Assembly (NCBI GenBank): GCA_913777615.1 | Contig: CAJYTK010000001.1 | Coordinates: 124,001 to 188,000, forward strand | Reading direction: 5' to 3' | Length of the DNA: 64,000 nt | Source: an uncultured Agrobacterium sp. | Lineage (GTDB): Bacteria > Pseudomonadota > Alphaproteobacteria > Rhizobiales > Rhizobiaceae | Shown: piece after piece, positions 29,250 to 39,916 of the stretch | Layout of the letters: every line of letters starts with the position of its first letter | Numbering within the stretch: the stretch's first letter is position 1 | Made by a program: the position numbers and the translations under genes | Notes under the pieces: model-generated | Databases searched by the model: none | What the model was told of the DNA's origin: nothing | What the model saw: the letters and a program-made list of their open reading frames with translations, nothing else

Positions 29250-31232
29250 ATGATTTCTCGCGACAAACACGACCGGATGGCCAATGCAATCCGATTTCTT
29301 GCCATGGATGCTGTGGAGAAGGCCAATTCCGGCCACCCCGGCCTGCCGATGGGAGCAGCGGATGTCGCCACCGTTCTCTTTACCCGCTACCTGAAATTCG
29401 ATCCCAAGGCGCCACATTGGCCAGACCGCGACCGCTTCGTGCTGTCTGCCGGCCACGGCTCCATGCTGCTCTACTCGTGCCTGTATCTGACGGGCTACGA
29501 GGACATGACGATCGACGAGATCAAGCGCTTCCGCCAGCTCGGCTCCAAGACCGCCGGCCACCCGGAATATGGTCACGCCACCGGCATCGAAACCACCACC
29601 GGCCCACTCGGCCAGGGCATTGCCAATGCTGTGGGCATGGCGATTGCCGAGCGTAAGCTCGAAGAAGAATTCGGCTCCGATCTGCAGAGCCATTATACCT
29701 ATGTGCTGTGCGGCGACGGCTGCCTGATGGAAGGCATCAGCCATGAGGCGATCGCGCTTGCCGGCCATCTGCGTCTGAACAAGCTTGTGCTCTTCTGGGA
29801 CAACAACAACATCACCATTGACGGTGAAGTCGGCCTGTCCGACTCCACCAACCAGATCGAACGCTTCAAGGCAGTTCACTGGCATACGATCGAAATCGAC
29901 GGCCACGATCCGGAAGCGATTGCCGCGGCCATCGAAGAAGCCCATAAGTCCGACCGTCCGACCTTCATCGCTGCCAAGACCACCATCGGCTTTGGCGCGC
30001 CGAACAAGGCTGGTACCCACAAGGTTCACGGTTCGCCGCTCGGCGCGGAAGAGATTGCCGCAACCCGCAAGCACCTGAACTGGGAATCGGAAGCCTTCGT
30101 CATTCCGCAAGACGTGCTGGACGCATGGCGTCTGTCCGGTCTGCGCTCGACCAAGACGCGTCAGGAGTGGGAAGCGCGCCTGGAAGCGGCTGACGCTGAG
30201 AAGAAGGCCGAGTTCAAGCGCCGTTTTGCTGGCGACCTGCCCGGCAACTTCGATAGCGCCATCGATGCCTTCAAGAAAAAGGTTGCCGCAAACAACCCGA
30301 CGGTCGCCACCCGCAAGGCATCCGAAGACACGCTCGAAGTCATCAACGGCGTTGTGCCGGAAACGCTGGGCGGCTCCGCCGACCTGACGCCGTCCAACAA
30401 CACCAAGACCAGCCAGATGGTGTCGATCACGCCGACGGACTTCTCCGGACGTTACATGCATTACGGCATCCGCGAACACGGAATGGCCGCTGCCATGAAT
30501 GGTATCGCGCTGCATGGCGGTCTGATCCCTTACTCCGGCGGCTTCATGATCTTCTCGGACTATTGCCGTCCGTCGATCCGTCTTGCCGCTCTGATGGGCA
30601 TCCGCGTGGTTCACGTTCTGACCCATGACTCGATCGGCGTTGGCGAAGATGGCCCGACCCACCAGCCGGTGGAACAGGTTGCAGCGCTGCGCGCCATTCC
30701 GAACCTTCTGGTCTTCCGCCCTGCGGACGAGACAGAAACCGCAGAAGCCTGGCAGCTTGCCTTGCATGAGAAGCATCGCCCCTCCGCACTGGCGCTGACC
30801 CGTCAGAACCTGACGCCAGCCCGCAAGGACTATGAGGAAAAGAATCTCGTGGCCTACGGCGCCTACGAACTGGTTTCGGCAAGCGATGCCAAGGTTGCGA
30901 TCTTTGCCTCCGGTTCGGAAGTCGAGCTGGCTCTGAAGGCCGCTGCCACTCTGAAGGACAAGGGCGTCTCTACCCGCGTCGTTTCCGTTCCCTGCTTTGA
31001 ACTCTTCAAGGAGCAGCCGGAGACCTACCGCCAGGCCATCATCGGCAACGCGCCAGTCAAGATCGCCGTCGAAGCAGCAGTTCGCCAGGGCTGGGATTAC
31101 TTCATCGGCAATGACGGCGCTTTCGTCGGCATGCAGTCCTTCGGTGCCTCCGCGCCGGCCAAGGACCTGTTCCAGCATTTCGGCATCACTGCAGAAGCGG
31201 TTGTCGCCGCAGCCGAAGAGAAGCTCGGCTGA
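29250..31232 (+). CDS. tkt: Transketolase
   Basis: Transketolase moves two-carbon units between sugar phosphates in the pentose-phosphate and Calvin pathways using thiamine diphosphate. The 660-residue protein has the cofactor block [38 protein letters not shown] and conserved histidines in [10 protein letters not shown] and HGSMLLY. The start at 29250 ([21 protein letters not shown]) matches the family. It opens the tkt-gap-pgk-fba block. Confidence 0.97.
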   Translation: MISRDKHDRMANAIRFLAMDAVEKANSGHPGLPMGAADVATVLFTRYLKFDPKAPHWPDRDRFVLSAGHGSMLLYSCLYLTGYEDMTIDEIKRFRQLGSKTAGHPEYGHATGIETTTGPLGQGIANAVGMAIAERKLEEEFGSDLQSHYTYVLCGDGCLMEGISHEAIALAGHLRLNKLVLFWDNNNITIDGEVGLSDSTNQIERFKAVHWHTIEIDGHDPEAIAAAIEEAHKSDRPTFIAAKTTIGFGAPNKAGTHKVHGSPLGAEEIAATRKHLNWESEAFVIPQDVLDAWRLSGLRSTKTRQEWEARLEAADAEKKAEFKRRFAGDLPGNFDSAIDAFKKKVAANNPTVATRKASEDTLEVINGVVPETLGGSADLTPSNNTKTSQMVSITPTDFSGRYMHYGIREHGMAAAMNGIALHGGLIPYSGGFMIFSDYCRPSIRLAALMGIRVVHVLTHDSIGVGEDGPTHQPVEQVAALRAIPNLLVFRPADETETAEAWQLALHEKHRPSALALTRQNLTPARKDYEEKNLVAYGAYELVSASDAKVAIFASGSEVELALKAAATLKDKGVSTRVVSVPCFELFKEQPETYRQAIIGNAPVKIAVEAAVRQGWDYFIGNDGAFVGMQSFGASAPAKDLFQHFGITAEAVVAAAEEKLG

Positions 31233-31239
31233 TCCCTCT

Positions 31240-31279
31240 GGCCGGAGGACAAGGCGTGCTGCACGCCTGACCTTCGGCC
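31240..31279 (+). other. Long imperfect hairpin between tkt and gap
   Basis: GGCCGGAGG pairs with CCTTCGGCC and an inner AGGCGTG pairs with CACGCCT. No T run follows, so it may stabilise the tkt 3' end or attenuate rather than fully terminate. Confidence 0.5.
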
Positions 31280-31371
31280 CGACTGCCGCCAGCGGTGGGA
31301 AGTCCCAAGTTTTGCCATCGCCTCCACATGCCATTCCATCCAGACGTAAATTATTGATCGGGAGACTGTAA

Positions 31372-32382
31372 ATGACTGTAAAAGTAGCCATTAACGGCTT
31401 CGGCCGTATCGGCCGTAACGTCCTTCGCGCCATCGTTGAGTCCGGCCGCACCGATATCGAAGTCGTTGCCATCAACGACCTCGGCCCAGTCGAGACCAAC
31501 GCGCATCTCTTGCGTTACGACTCCATCCACGGCAAGTTCCCGGCGGATGTGAAGGTCGAAGGCGACTCGATCATCGTTGGTGGCGGCAAGCCGATCAAAG
31601 TGACCGCCGTTCGCGATCCAGCAACCCTGCCGCATGGCGAACTCGGCGTCGATATCGCGCTGGAATGCACCGGCATCTTCACCGCCCGCGACAAGGCTGC
31701 CGCGCACCTGACCGCTGGCGCAAAGCGCGTCATCGTTTCGGCGCCTGCTGACGGTGCCGACCTGACGGTCGTTTTCGGCGTCAACCACGACCAGCTGACG
31801 AAGGATCACCTCGTCATCTCCAACGCATCCTGCACCACCAACTGCCTGGTGCCGGTCGTCAAGGTTCTCGATGACCTCGTTGGCATCGACCATGGCTTCA
31901 TGACCACGATCCACTCCTACACGGGCGACCAGCCGACACTGGACACCATGCACAAGGATCTGTACCGCGCCCGCGCCGCAGCCCTTTCCATGATCCCGAC
32001 CTCGACCGGTGCTGCCAAGGCCGTCGGCCTCGTCATGCCGCATCTCAAGGGCAAGCTGGACGGCACGTCCATCCGCGTTCCGACCCCGAACGTTTCGGTC
32101 GTCGACTTCAAGTTCGTCGCCAAGAGAGAAACCTCCGTCGCTGAAATCAACGACGCCATCAAGGCTGCGTCGAACGGCGCACTGAAGGGCGTTCTCGGCT
32201 ACACCGACGAGCCACTGGTCAGCCGTGACTTCAACCACGACAGCCACTCCTCGATCTTCGCTACCGACCAGACCAAGGTCATGGAAGGCAACTTCGTGCG
32301 CGTTCTGTCCTGGTACGACAACGAGTGGGGCTTCTCCAACCGCATGTCCGACACGGCAGTGGCTTTCGCCAAGACCATCTAA
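31372..32382 (+). CDS. gap: Glyceraldehyde-3-phosphate dehydrogenase, type I
   Basis: GapA oxidises glyceraldehyde-3-phosphate to 1,3-bisphosphoglycerate. The 336-residue protein has the Rossmann motif INGFGRIGR and the catalytic SCTTNC with Cys154. The segment [20 protein letters not shown] follows the pattern of proteobacterial Gap enzymes. GGGAG lies nine bases before the ATG. It is closed by a strong terminator, so pgk further on has its own promoter. Confidence 0.98.
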   Translation: MTVKVAINGFGRIGRNVLRAIVESGRTDIEVVAINDLGPVETNAHLLRYDSIHGKFPADVKVEGDSIIVGGGKPIKVTAVRDPATLPHGELGVDIALECTGIFTARDKAAAHLTAGAKRVIVSAPADGADLTVVFGVNHDQLTKDHLVISNASCTTNCLVPVVKVLDDLVGIDHGFMTTIHSYTGDQPTLDTMHKDLYRARAAALSMIPTSTGAAKAVGLVMPHLKGKLDGTSIRVPTPNVSVVDFKFVAKRETSVAEINDAIKAASNGALKGVLGYTDEPLVSRDFNHDSHSSIFATDQTKVMEGNFVRVLSWYDNEWGFSNRMSDTAVAFAKTI

Positions 32383-32408
32383 GCTGGCATCAAGCCAACG
32401 GATCACAG

Positions 32409-32437
32409 AACCGGCGGGAGCAATCCTGCCGGTTTTT
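32409..32437 (+). terminator. Rho-independent terminator of gap
   Basis: AACCGGC and GCCGGTT form the stem, with an inner GGA/TCC pairing, followed by TTTTTT. Confidence 0.9.
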
Positions 32438-32576
32438 TCATGGGCACGAAGCCAGCGCTCGTGCTTCGCCTTGCTCTGGTCCATTTTGGCACTGAACAAT
32501 CGCTGACAAGATTCGGCATCAGCAGATGTGGCACTGCGCGCCGGATCCACGCGTGCGGGTGTAAGAGGTTAGGGCA

Positions 32577-34394
32577 TTGGAATCATTTTATCTCTTGCTG
32601 CTGGTTGCCACCGTCCTCGTTCTTGCGGCCGCTTTCTCCAGCCTGATTGCTTATCGCTTCGGCGCGCCACTGCTGTTGCTATTCCTGATGATCGGTCTTG
32701 TCGCAGGAAAGGATGGCATCGGCATAGAGTTCACCAACAGCGCGGTGGCCTATATGCTGGGCTCTCTGGTGCTGGCAGTCATTCTCTTCGATTCCGGGTT
32801 CAGTACGCCTTTACAGACATTCCGGCTCTCATCACGACCGGCCGTGACACTCGCGACGCTTGGCGTGGTGCTGACCGCCGTGTTCTTTGCCGGTGCAGCC
32901 GCCCTGCTCCTCGGCCTTTCCTGGCTCGAAGGCCTGCTGCTTGGCTCCATCGTGGCATCCACAGATGCCGCAGCCGTTTTCTTCCTGCTGCGCATCGGCG
33001 GCATTCATATCCGCGATCAGGTACGCTCGACGCTTGAGGTTGAATCCGGCACCAACGACCCCATGGCGATCTTTCTCACCATCGCTTTGGTAGAGGTGGT
33101 GAGCCGTGGCAAGGGGCTCGCCGGCTTCGACAGCGGTTTCATCCTGATGTTCTTCAAGGAAATGGGCCTTGGCCTGATCTTTGGCATTCTTGGCGGCCTG
33201 ATGATCGTCAACGTCGTCAACCGCTTCACCATGGATCGCGGGCTCGCACCCATCCTTGTCCTGGCGCTGGCGCTTCTCGTCTTCTCCTTTACCGGCGCGC
33301 TGCATGGAAGTGGCTTTCTCGCCGTTTATGTCGCGGGCATCGTTGCGGGCAACCGCAAGATTTTCGCCAAGGGCGCGATCCGTCGCTTCCATGAGGGGAT
33401 GACCTGGCTGGCGCAGATCATCATGTTCCTGATGCTCGGTCTGCTGGCCACACCCTCGCAGTTTCCGGCCATCATCCTGCCCGCCGTCCTGCTCGCCCTC
33501 TTCCTCATCTTCATCGCCAGGCCCCTTGCAGTGTGGCTGAGCCTGATGCCGTTCAACTACACCCAGCAGGAAACAAGCTTCGTCGCCTGGGTCGGTCTTC
33601 GTGGTGCGGTTTCCATTCTGCTGGCGCTGCTGCCGACGCTCGGCGGGCTGAACAATGCCGAGATCTACTTCAACGCCGCCTTCATCATCGTGCTCGTCTC
33701 ACTTCTGCTGCAGGGTTGGACCATCAAGCCCGTCGCAACCCGCCTTGGCCTCGTCGTGCCGCCCCGTATGGGCGAGGTGGACAAGCTGGAAGTGGATCTA
33801 CCGGGCACGGCCACCCACGAGCTTATCTCTTACCGCGTGGCCAAGGGCAGCGCCATTCTGCAGGGCGAGCGCATTCCCCGCTGGGCGATGCCGTCTCTGG
33901 TGGTGCGCGATGGCAAGTCCATCCGTTATCAATATGCAGGAAGGCTCCGGGAAAACGATCTGGTCTATATTTTCGTCATGCCAAGCTATGCACGGCTTCT
34001 GGACCGGCTCTTTGCCAGCGCGAAGCCCGTGACCAAAGACGACGAGGATCTTTTCGGCACCTTCTCCATTGCGCCGCAACGTCCGGCCAAAGAGCTGGAC
34101 GCCTCCTATGGACCCGGCCTGATTACCGCGCAGGAACAGTCCCTCACCGTGGGCGAGCTCATCGAAGCCCGCCTTGGCGGAAAGGCCGAATATGCCGACC
34201 GTATCCGCCTTGGCTCGCTGATCCTGATCGTTCGGGATCTTGATGAAACACACGCCATTTCCAGTATCGGCATCTCGCTCGAGCCAGTCGCGCCCGCCAC
34301 CACACTGCCGATCTTCATCAGCCTCAAAGACATCATCCACCGCGCCCGCGAACACCGTCGGGAAAAGCGCAAAGCCCGCCTGAACACGAAGTGA
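32577..34394 (+). CDS. K+/H+ antiporter, CvrA/NhaP2 type
   Basis: The 605-residue protein has a CPA1-type membrane domain of about 12 helices (residues 1-400, including LDSGFSTPL-like FDSGFSTPLQTFRLSSRPA and the key region STDAAAVFFLL...LEVESGTNDPMAI), then a TrkA-C/RCK-C domain (VDLPGTATHELISYRVAKGSAIL) and a C-terminal CorC-type domain (DLFGTFSIAP..LTVGELIEARLGG). It should exchange potassium for protons under cytoplasmic control. The start is TTG at 32577 with AGAGG and AGGG upstream; no ATG is available nearby. Confidence 0.92.
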   Translation: MESFYLLLLVATVLVLAAAFSSLIAYRFGAPLLLLFLMIGLVAGKDGIGIEFTNSAVAYMLGSLVLAVILFDSGFSTPLQTFRLSSRPAVTLATLGVVLTAVFFAGAAALLLGLSWLEGLLLGSIVASTDAAAVFFLLRIGGIHIRDQVRSTLEVESGTNDPMAIFLTIALVEVVSRGKGLAGFDSGFILMFFKEMGLGLIFGILGGLMIVNVVNRFTMDRGLAPILVLALALLVFSFTGALHGSGFLAVYVAGIVAGNRKIFAKGAIRRFHEGMTWLAQIIMFLMLGLLATPSQFPAIILPAVLLALFLIFIARPLAVWLSLMPFNYTQQETSFVAWVGLRGAVSILLALLPTLGGLNNAEIYFNAAFIIVLVSLLLQGWTIKPVATRLGLVVPPRMGEVDKLEVDLPGTATHELISYRVAKGSAILQGERIPRWAMPSLVVRDGKSIRYQYAGRLRENDLVYIFVMPSYARLLDRLFASAKPVTKDDEDLFGTFSIAPQRPAKELDASYGPGLITAQEQSLTVGELIEARLGGKAEYADRIRLGSLILIVRDLDETHAISSIGISLEPVAPATTLPIFISLKDIIHRAREHRREKRKARLNTK

Positions 34395-34495
34395 AAGCGC
34401 GTCATTGCATCGTGACGAAAACGCCTTGCACAGCCGGTCAGGCATAGTATGGTCGCGCCCGAAATATTGTTTGAACACCAGGACAGGATCGATCT

Positions 34496-35698
34496 ATGCC
34501 CGCCTTCAAGACCCTTGACGACCTCACCGACATCTCCGGAAAGCGTGTTCTCGTCCGCGTCGATCTCAACGTGCCGGTCGCGGACGGCAAGGTAACGGAC
34601 ACGACCCGCCTCGAGCGCGTTGCTCCGACCATTCTCGAACTGTCCGAAAAGGGTGCCAAGGTCATTCTGCTTGCTCATTTCGGCCGTCCGAAAGGTGAGC
34701 CTGTCGCGGACATGTCCCTGTCCCTGATCGCACCGGCATTGGAAGAGGTTCTCGACCATAGCGTGCTCTTTGCCAGCGATTCCATCGGTGAAGCCTCAGC
34801 AGATGCGATTGCCAAGATGAATGATGGCGATATCCTGCTTCTGGAAAACACCCGTTTCCACAAGGGCGAGGAAAAGAACGATCCGGCCTTTACCGCAGAA
34901 CTCGCCAAGAACGGCGATATCTACGTCAACGACGCCTTCTCCGCCGCCCACCGCGCCCATGCCTCCACTGAGGGTCTTGCCCGCCATCTGCCGGCCTATG
35001 CTGGCCGCACCATGCAGGCCGAACTCGAAGCGCTGGAAAAGGGCCTCGGCGCCCCTGCCCGCCCGGTCGTTGCCATCGTCGGCGGCGCGAAGGTCTCCAC
35101 CAAGATCGATCTGCTTATGAACCTCGTCAAGAAGGTCGACGCGCTGGTGATCGGCGGCGGCATGGCCAACACGTTCCTCGCTGCCCGCGGTACCCAGGTC
35201 GGCAAGTCGCTTTGCGAGCATGATCTCGCCGAAACCGCAAAGCAGATCATGATCGAAGCAGCGACCGCTGGCTGCGCCATCGTGCTGCCGGATGACGGCG
35301 TGGTTGCCCGCGAGTTCAAGGCCAATGCCGCCAACGAAGTCGTCGATATCAACGCCATCCCCGAAGACGCCATGATGCTGGATGTCGGCCCGAAGTCGGT
35401 CGAAGCCATCAACGGCTGGATTTCGCGCGCTGAAACGCTTGTCTGGAACGGCCCGCTCGGCGCCTTCGAAATCGAACCGTTCGACACGGCAACGGTTGCC
35501 GCAGCACGGCACGCCGCCGAATGCACCAAGTCCGGCAAGCTCGTCTCCGTCGCAGGCGGCGGTGATACGGTCGCAGCACTCAACCACGCCGGTGTGGCGG
35601 AAGACTTCACCTATATCTCGACGGCTGGCGGCGCCTTCCTCGAATGGATGGAAGGCAAGGTGCTTCCAGGCGTCGCCATTCTGCAAGAGCAGAAGTAA
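34496..35698 (+). CDS. pgk: Phosphoglycerate kinase
   Basis: Pgk makes ATP from 1,3-bisphosphoglycerate. The 400-residue protein starts with [25 protein letters not shown], carries the substrate Arg/His residues in [10 protein letters not shown] and the nucleotide loop [12 protein letters not shown]. It follows the antiporter by about 100 bases. The gene lies between gap and fba as in related rhizobia. Confidence 0.98.
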   Translation: MPAFKTLDDLTDISGKRVLVRVDLNVPVADGKVTDTTRLERVAPTILELSEKGAKVILLAHFGRPKGEPVADMSLSLIAPALEEVLDHSVLFASDSIGEASADAIAKMNDGDILLLENTRFHKGEEKNDPAFTAELAKNGDIYVNDAFSAAHRAHASTEGLARHLPAYAGRTMQAELEALEKGLGAPARPVVAIVGGAKVSTKIDLLMNLVKKVDALVIGGGMANTFLAARGTQVGKSLCEHDLAETAKQIMIEAATAGCAIVLPDDGVVAREFKANAANEVVDINAIPEDAMMLDVGPKSVEAINGWISRAETLVWNGPLGAFEIEPFDTATVAAARHAAECTKSGKLVSVAGGGDTVAALNHAGVAEDFTYISTAGGAFLEWMEGKVLPGVAILQEQK

Positions 35699-36116
35699 AC
35701 GGCGCTTCGCCCCCTAGACACTCCTTGCCAACGCCGCAACCGGCGTTGGCTCTTGGCTTAGGGCAGGACGGTACCTCCCTTACCACGCCTTCGACTGGCA
35801 TGATCCGAGAGTGCAGCCACGGCGCATCTCCTTCTACGGACGCCGATACATCGGCATGACGCCCAGCAAGACGCCAAGAGCCTGTAGAACATGCAGAGCG
35901 CCTTCCTTGGACCGCTGCACTTCTTCCTCTCCCGCAGATGACGGTGGAACCAAAAGCCAAAAAAAAACGTCTTCTCAGTCTGCAATTTCACAGCTCAACC
36001 ACGCCCGTAAAACATTCAAACGATTGAATATTCTTCGGTCGCTTCCGTAGGCGAAGACCGCCATCTTTCTGCCTCCGTCTGGTACTCGGGTATGGTCATA
36101 CACAGGGAGAATGGAA
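35699..36116 (+). other. Intergenic region between pgk and fba
   Basis: A 10-base-stem hairpin (35727-35750, arms GCCAACGCCG and CGGCGTTGGC) follows pgk and probably ends its transcript, though its T run is weak. Further on a perfect palindrome ATTCAA-ACGA-TTGAAT (36014-36029) lies about 90 bases before fba in the likely promoter region. Open frames on the minus strand have unlikely compositions and were not accepted. Confidence 0.6.
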
Positions 36117-37142
36117 ATGACTGAACGTCTGGAAGACATTGCCTTGAAGATGATGTCGAGCGGCAAGGGACTGCTGGCGGCCGATGAGTCCACCGGCACC
36201 ATCAAGAAGCGTTTCGATACCATCGGCCTGGAATCCACCGAAACGAGCCGTCGTGACTATCGCGAGATGCTGTTTCGCACAGATGCTGCGATGACCAAAT
36301 GCATCTCCGGCGTCATCCTCTACGAAGAGACGCTGTTCCAGAAGGCAGCCGATGGGACACCCTTAGTCGATATCATAAAGGCGGCAGGCGCCATTCCCGG
36401 CATCAAGGTGGATAAGGGCGCAAAACCGCAGGCCTTTTTCCCCGGCGAGACTGTGACCGAAGGCCTGGATGGCCTGGCGGACCGCCTGAAGACCTATTAC
36501 GACGCCGGTGCGCGCTTTGCCAAATGGCGCGGCGTCATCAATATCGGCGATGGGCTTCCGACCTGGGGATCGATCAAAGCGGATTCGCAGGCGCTGGCCC
36601 GCTATGCAGCACTTTGCCAGCAGGCCGGTATCGTGCCGATCGTCGAGCCGGAAGTGCTGATGGATGGCAAACCGGGCACGCACAGTATCGATCGCTGCGC
36701 CGAGGTAACGGAATGGGTGCTGCGCACCGTCTTCACCGATCTCTATGATGCCCGCGTTAATCTGGAAGGCATGATCCTGAAACCCAATATGGTGATCGAT
36801 GGCAAGAACGCCCGCAAGGCAAGCGTCGAAGAGGTCTCGGAAAAGACCGTGAAGGTGCTGAAGGCCACCGTGCCATCCGCAGTCCCTGGCATCGCCTTCC
36901 TATCCGGCGGCCAAACCTCGGAGGAAGCCACCGCCCACCTCTCGGCGATCAATGCCGGGTATGATCTGCCATGGTCCGTCACCTTCTCCTATGGCCGCGC
37001 GCTACAGGAAACCGCACTTCACGCTTGGGGCGGCAAGGCTGAAAACGTTGCCGCCGGCCAACGCGCCTTCCGCCATCGCGCCGAGATGAATTCTCTGGCG
37101 GCCCTTGGAGACTGGAAGCAGGAGCTGGAGAACGCGGCATGA
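36117..37142 (+). CDS. fba: Class I fructose-bisphosphate aldolase
   Basis: This enzyme splits fructose-1,6-bisphosphate through a Schiff base instead of a metal. The 341-residue protein has GLLAADESTGTIKKRF, FAKWRGVINI and the active-site lysine region EGMILKPNMV. The class I type is the usual one in Rhizobiaceae beside pgk. The second ATG at 36117 is preferred because GGGAG lies seven bases upstream; the ATG at 36111 is too close to that site. Confidence 0.96.
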   Translation: MTERLEDIALKMMSSGKGLLAADESTGTIKKRFDTIGLESTETSRRDYREMLFRTDAAMTKCISGVILYEETLFQKAADGTPLVDIIKAAGAIPGIKVDKGAKPQAFFPGETVTEGLDGLADRLKTYYDAGARFAKWRGVINIGDGLPTWGSIKADSQALARYAALCQQAGIVPIVEPEVLMDGKPGTHSIDRCAEVTEWVLRTVFTDLYDARVNLEGMILKPNMVIDGKNARKASVEEVSEKTVKVLKATVPSAVPGIAFLSGGQTSEEATAHLSAINAGYDLPWSVTFSYGRALQETALHAWGGKAENVAAGQRAFRHRAEMNSLAALGDWKQELENAA

Positions 37143-37167
37143 CGTCCGAGCACAATACTCAATGCAG

Positions 37168-37192
37168 GCCGCCCCACCGGGCGGCTTTTTTG
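37168..37192 (+). terminator. Rho-independent terminator of fba
   Basis: GCCGCCC and GGGCGGC form the stem, followed by six T. Confidence 0.9.
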
Positions 37193-37355
37193 CGGCACCC
37201 TTTTCCCACTCTCTTCAAATTTCGCACCGCCCGTCGCACTATGCGCCATAACAAGCCCGTCACCGTCCCGACAGCAACCCGACAGTCGGGCGGATGACGT
37301 GGTGTCCGGCGGCGGTTTGCGTGAATGTTGGCCTCGTCGAACCTTGGAGAGAATG

Positions 37356-37828
37356 ATGCTGGTACAGAAACTCAGGCTGCAGCGCGGCTGGTCGCAAGAG
37401 CAATTGGCAACCGTCAGTGGGCTCAGCGTGCGTACCATCCAGCGCATCGAACGCGGCCAATCGGCGAGCCTCGAAACGCTCTAACATCCGTCTTCAAGAT
37501 CGACGTGTCGCAACTGACCGTGGAAAAGGAAACGGACATGCAAAGCATTGCTGTCAACGCAAGAGAAGCCGAGGAAGCCATCGCATTCGAACGCGTGCGA
37601 AAGATCAAGAAATTCTATCTGCACGTCGCACAATATGTCGTGGTCATCGCCATGCTGGTCGTGATCAATCTCGTCACCAGCCCTCATTAGTTCCGGGCCA
37701 TCTGGCCAGCACTCGGCTGGGGCGTTGCCCTGGCTCTGAACGGGCTGACCACCTTCGATCTCGTACCTTTCCTCAATGCCACATGGGAAAGGAAGAAGGT
37801 CGAGGAACATCTCGGCCGCAAGCTCTGA
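37356..37828 (+). pseudogene. Broken XRE-type regulator with 2TM membrane domain
   Basis: The first 42 codons read as a helix-turn-helix (LVQKLRLQRGWSQEQLATV, then SGLSVRTIQRIERGQSASLETL) and stop at 37484. The protein continues in another frame (SVFKIDVSQLTVEKETDMQSIAV...) after what looks like a small deletion just behind SLETL. It runs through EAIAFERVRKIKKFYLHVAQYVVVIAMLVVINLVTSPH into a second lesion, a TAG at 37688 where a Tyr codon is expected. The same frame then resumes with the second membrane helix (WPALGWGVALALNGLTTF) and the typical end WERKKVEEHLGRKL at 37828. The 2TM architecture places it as a membrane-bound DNA-binding regulator; two independent lesions make it a pseudogene. 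Which fragments are still translated is unknown. Confidence 0.85.
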
Positions 37829-37941
37829 TCCGCCTCACAGCCTGTTCAAAAAGTTGCCGTTGGCGCCTTAGCTAATCGCGTTGACTGGATGGACTGCCAC
37901 GCCCCTCCCAGCTGGAAGGGGTGCGCGCAGCCGGCATGATT

Positions 37942-38097
37942 TTATGGCCGCAAAAGCAGCACCAGCGTCCACAGCACAAAGGCGACAACGGCGATTTTCC
38001 AGAAATCGGCACGTCGTCTAAAACCCGGGAAACCGAGCGGGCGGATAAGCTGGATGCCCATGGCAAGAAGTAGCAAAAGGCCGATCGCCTTCGTCAT
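37942..38097 (-). CDS. Small membrane protein
   Basis: A 51-residue open frame (MTKAIGLLLLLAMGIQLIRPLG, then FPGFRRRADFWKIAVVAFVLWTLVLLLRP) has two hydrophobic helices with a basic loop between. AAAGG lies seven bases before the ATG. I do not recognise a named family, but composition and ribosome-binding site make it a credible gene. It is convergent with the broken regulator. Confidence 0.65.
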   Translation of the reverse strand: MTKAIGLLLLLAMGIQLIRPLGFPGFRRRADFWKIAVVAFVLWTLVLLLRP

Positions 38098-38347
38098 CGC
38101 GCAACCTTTTGGCTCAATCCGGCAAGCACCGCGCCGCCGTTTCTGCCATGTTCTGCGGGAACCGCCGGCAAGCGCTGACAGTTCACTCGCAAATGTCTGT
38201 TTAAGGGCTTGCAGCATCCGCAAGCCAAATGTCAAACTCATTTCGACGTCGTCACAGAGCGGACATTTTTATGCTCACCATAACGGCCTCCAAAGCGAAT
38301 CCACTGGCACGTGATACCCGCAATAGCATCGGCATGAGAGTGACTTT

Positions 38348-39631
38348 ATGAGCAGAAATATTCTTCCCGTATTCGCTCTCCTGACCAGCACCCTCTTCCT
38401 TTTTCTCGGAAACGGCCTTCAAGGCCTGCTTTTGCCGGTGCGCGGTTCTGCGGAGGGTTACTCCAACGAGGTTCTCGGTTTTCTCGGCACGTCCTGGGCA
38501 ACGGGCTTCGTCATCGGCTGCTTCGTGGCACCCGCGATCGTTCGCCGCGCGGGGCACATCCGCGCCTTCGGCAGCTTCGTGGCGCTGATTTGCCTTACCG
38601 TGCTGTTAACCGGGCTTTTCATCGATGACGTCGCCTGGGTGGGCCTGCGCGCACTCACCGGCTTTTGTACCGCCGGCACGTCCATGATCATCGAAAGCTG
38701 GCTGAACGAGCGCGCCACCAATGAAAGCCGCGGCGCGATCTTCTCGCTCTATATCGCTATCACGCTGTTCGGCGTGGTCGCAGGTCAGTTGGTCATTCCC
38801 TTTGGCCATGTCGGCAACACTTCGCTCTTTATGGTCTGCGCCATCATCTATTGCGTTGCCATTCTGCCTGCCATGCTCTCCAAGGCGGAGAGCCCGCAGC
38901 CTTTGAAGAAGGTGAAACTCGATCTGCCGGCGCTCTATCGCAATTCGCCCGTCTCCTTCGTCGGCATCCTGCTGATCGGCATCGCCAACGGCGCCTATGG
39001 TACACTGTCGGCGGTCTTCGGCGCGCGCGCCGGTCTTGACCCCACCACCATCGCCATCATGGTCAGTTCCACCATATTCATCGGTGCGCTCGCCCAGTTT
39101 CCGGCTGGCAAGCTTTCCGACCGTATCGACCGCCGCTTCGTGCTGGCGGGGCTGGCGGCGCTTTGCGCTGTCGCAGGCCTTGCGATCGCCACCGTCCAGC
39201 CGTCGCATGTCTATGTGCTGATCGGCATGATTGCGGTCTATGGTGCGGCGGCCAATGCGCTCTACCCAATCGCGGTCGCGCACGCTAATGACTTTGCGTC
39301 CTCCGAAGATTTCGTCAAGGTCTCGGGCGGCCTGCTGCTGCTCTACGGCATCGGCACCATTATCGGCCCGACCCTTGGCGGTCCGATCATGACCTATTTC
39401 GGACCCTATGCGCTGTTCTTGGTAACGGCGACTTCACATCTGATGATAACCGCCTATTCTATCTTCCGCTCACGCAAGCGCGCGGCACTGACGACCGAGG
39501 AGAAGGACAACTTCTCCACTATGCCGACAGCACCTGCACCGCTGTTGACACCCGAAAGTGCCTCGCTTGATCCGAGAGCCCCGCAATATCCTGAAGAGGA
39601 AGCAGATTTGCAAAAGGGAGCAGGAATATGA
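38348..39631 (+). CDS. MFS transporter
   Basis: The 427-residue protein has 12 predicted membrane helices and resembles the YcaD-like branch of the major facilitator superfamily, with motif A-like GKLSDRIDRR between helices 8 and 9 (FPAGKLSDRIDRRFVLAGLAA). The substrate is unknown. The last 45 residues are a polar tail. Its stop overlaps the start of the DUF1192 gene (ATGA). Confidence 0.9.
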   Translation: MSRNILPVFALLTSTLFLFLGNGLQGLLLPVRGSAEGYSNEVLGFLGTSWATGFVIGCFVAPAIVRRAGHIRAFGSFVALICLTVLLTGLFIDDVAWVGLRALTGFCTAGTSMIIESWLNERATNESRGAIFSLYIAITLFGVVAGQLVIPFGHVGNTSLFMVCAIIYCVAILPAMLSKAESPQPLKKVKLDLPALYRNSPVSFVGILLIGIANGAYGTLSAVFGARAGLDPTTIAIMVSSTIFIGALAQFPAGKLSDRIDRRFVLAGLAALCAVAGLAIATVQPSHVYVLIGMIAVYGAAANALYPIAVAHANDFASSEDFVKVSGGLLLLYGIGTIIGPTLGGPIMTYFGPYALFLVTATSHLMITAYSIFRSRKRAALTTEEKDNFSTMPTAPAPLLTPESASLDPRAPQYPEEEADLQKGAGI

Positions 39632-39825
39632 GTATTTTCGATGACGATCTTCCGCAAAAGCAAGGCGCGACCCACATTGTCGGCAGTGATCTGACGCTGC
39701 TTTCCGTGGACGAACTGACCGCCCGCATCAACATTCTGACTGGCGAGATCGAACGGCTGGAACAGGAGCGAGAGAAGAAGTCCGCTGGTCGCAAAGCGGC
39801 TGAAAGCCTATTTAGCGCCAGATGA
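39628..39825 (+). CDS. DUF1192 protein
   Basis: This 65-residue acidic protein begins MSIFDDDLPQKQGATHIVGSDLTLLSVDELTARI and ends in a short coiled coil (ILTGEIERLEQEREKK), the hallmark of DUF1192. It is translationally coupled to the MFS gene and precedes rcdA in many Rhizobiales. The function is unknown. Confidence 0.9.
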   Translation: MSIFDDDLPQKQGATHIVGSDLTLLSVDELTARINILTGEIERLEQEREKKSAGRKAAESLFSAR

Positions 39826-39877
39826 AAACCAATGCGGCCGACAAACGTTACGGCGCGCGACAGTTTTTCATTTACCA

Positions 39878-39892
39878 TTAACCAAATATTAA
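39878..39892 (+). promoter_or_regulatory. Perfect CtrA box upstream of the sRNA candidate
   Basis: TTAACCAAATATTAA fits TTAA-N7-TTAA exactly. It is centred about 35 bases before the predicted start of the sRNA candidate, the position at which CtrA activates promoters. Confidence 0.6.
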
Positions 39893-39916
39893 GCTTTCTG
39901 AGAGATTACTATACAT

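Noticed and set aside
29226-31499. 757-codon open frame antisense to tkt
   Set aside because: It mirrors the codon bias of the high-GC tkt gene, shows no domain and runs across the tkt promoter; tkt itself is certain.
35758-35991. 77-codon minus-strand gene between pgk and fba
   Set aside because: Arg/Cys-rich composition, no ribosome-binding site, and it covers the pgk terminator and fba promoter region.
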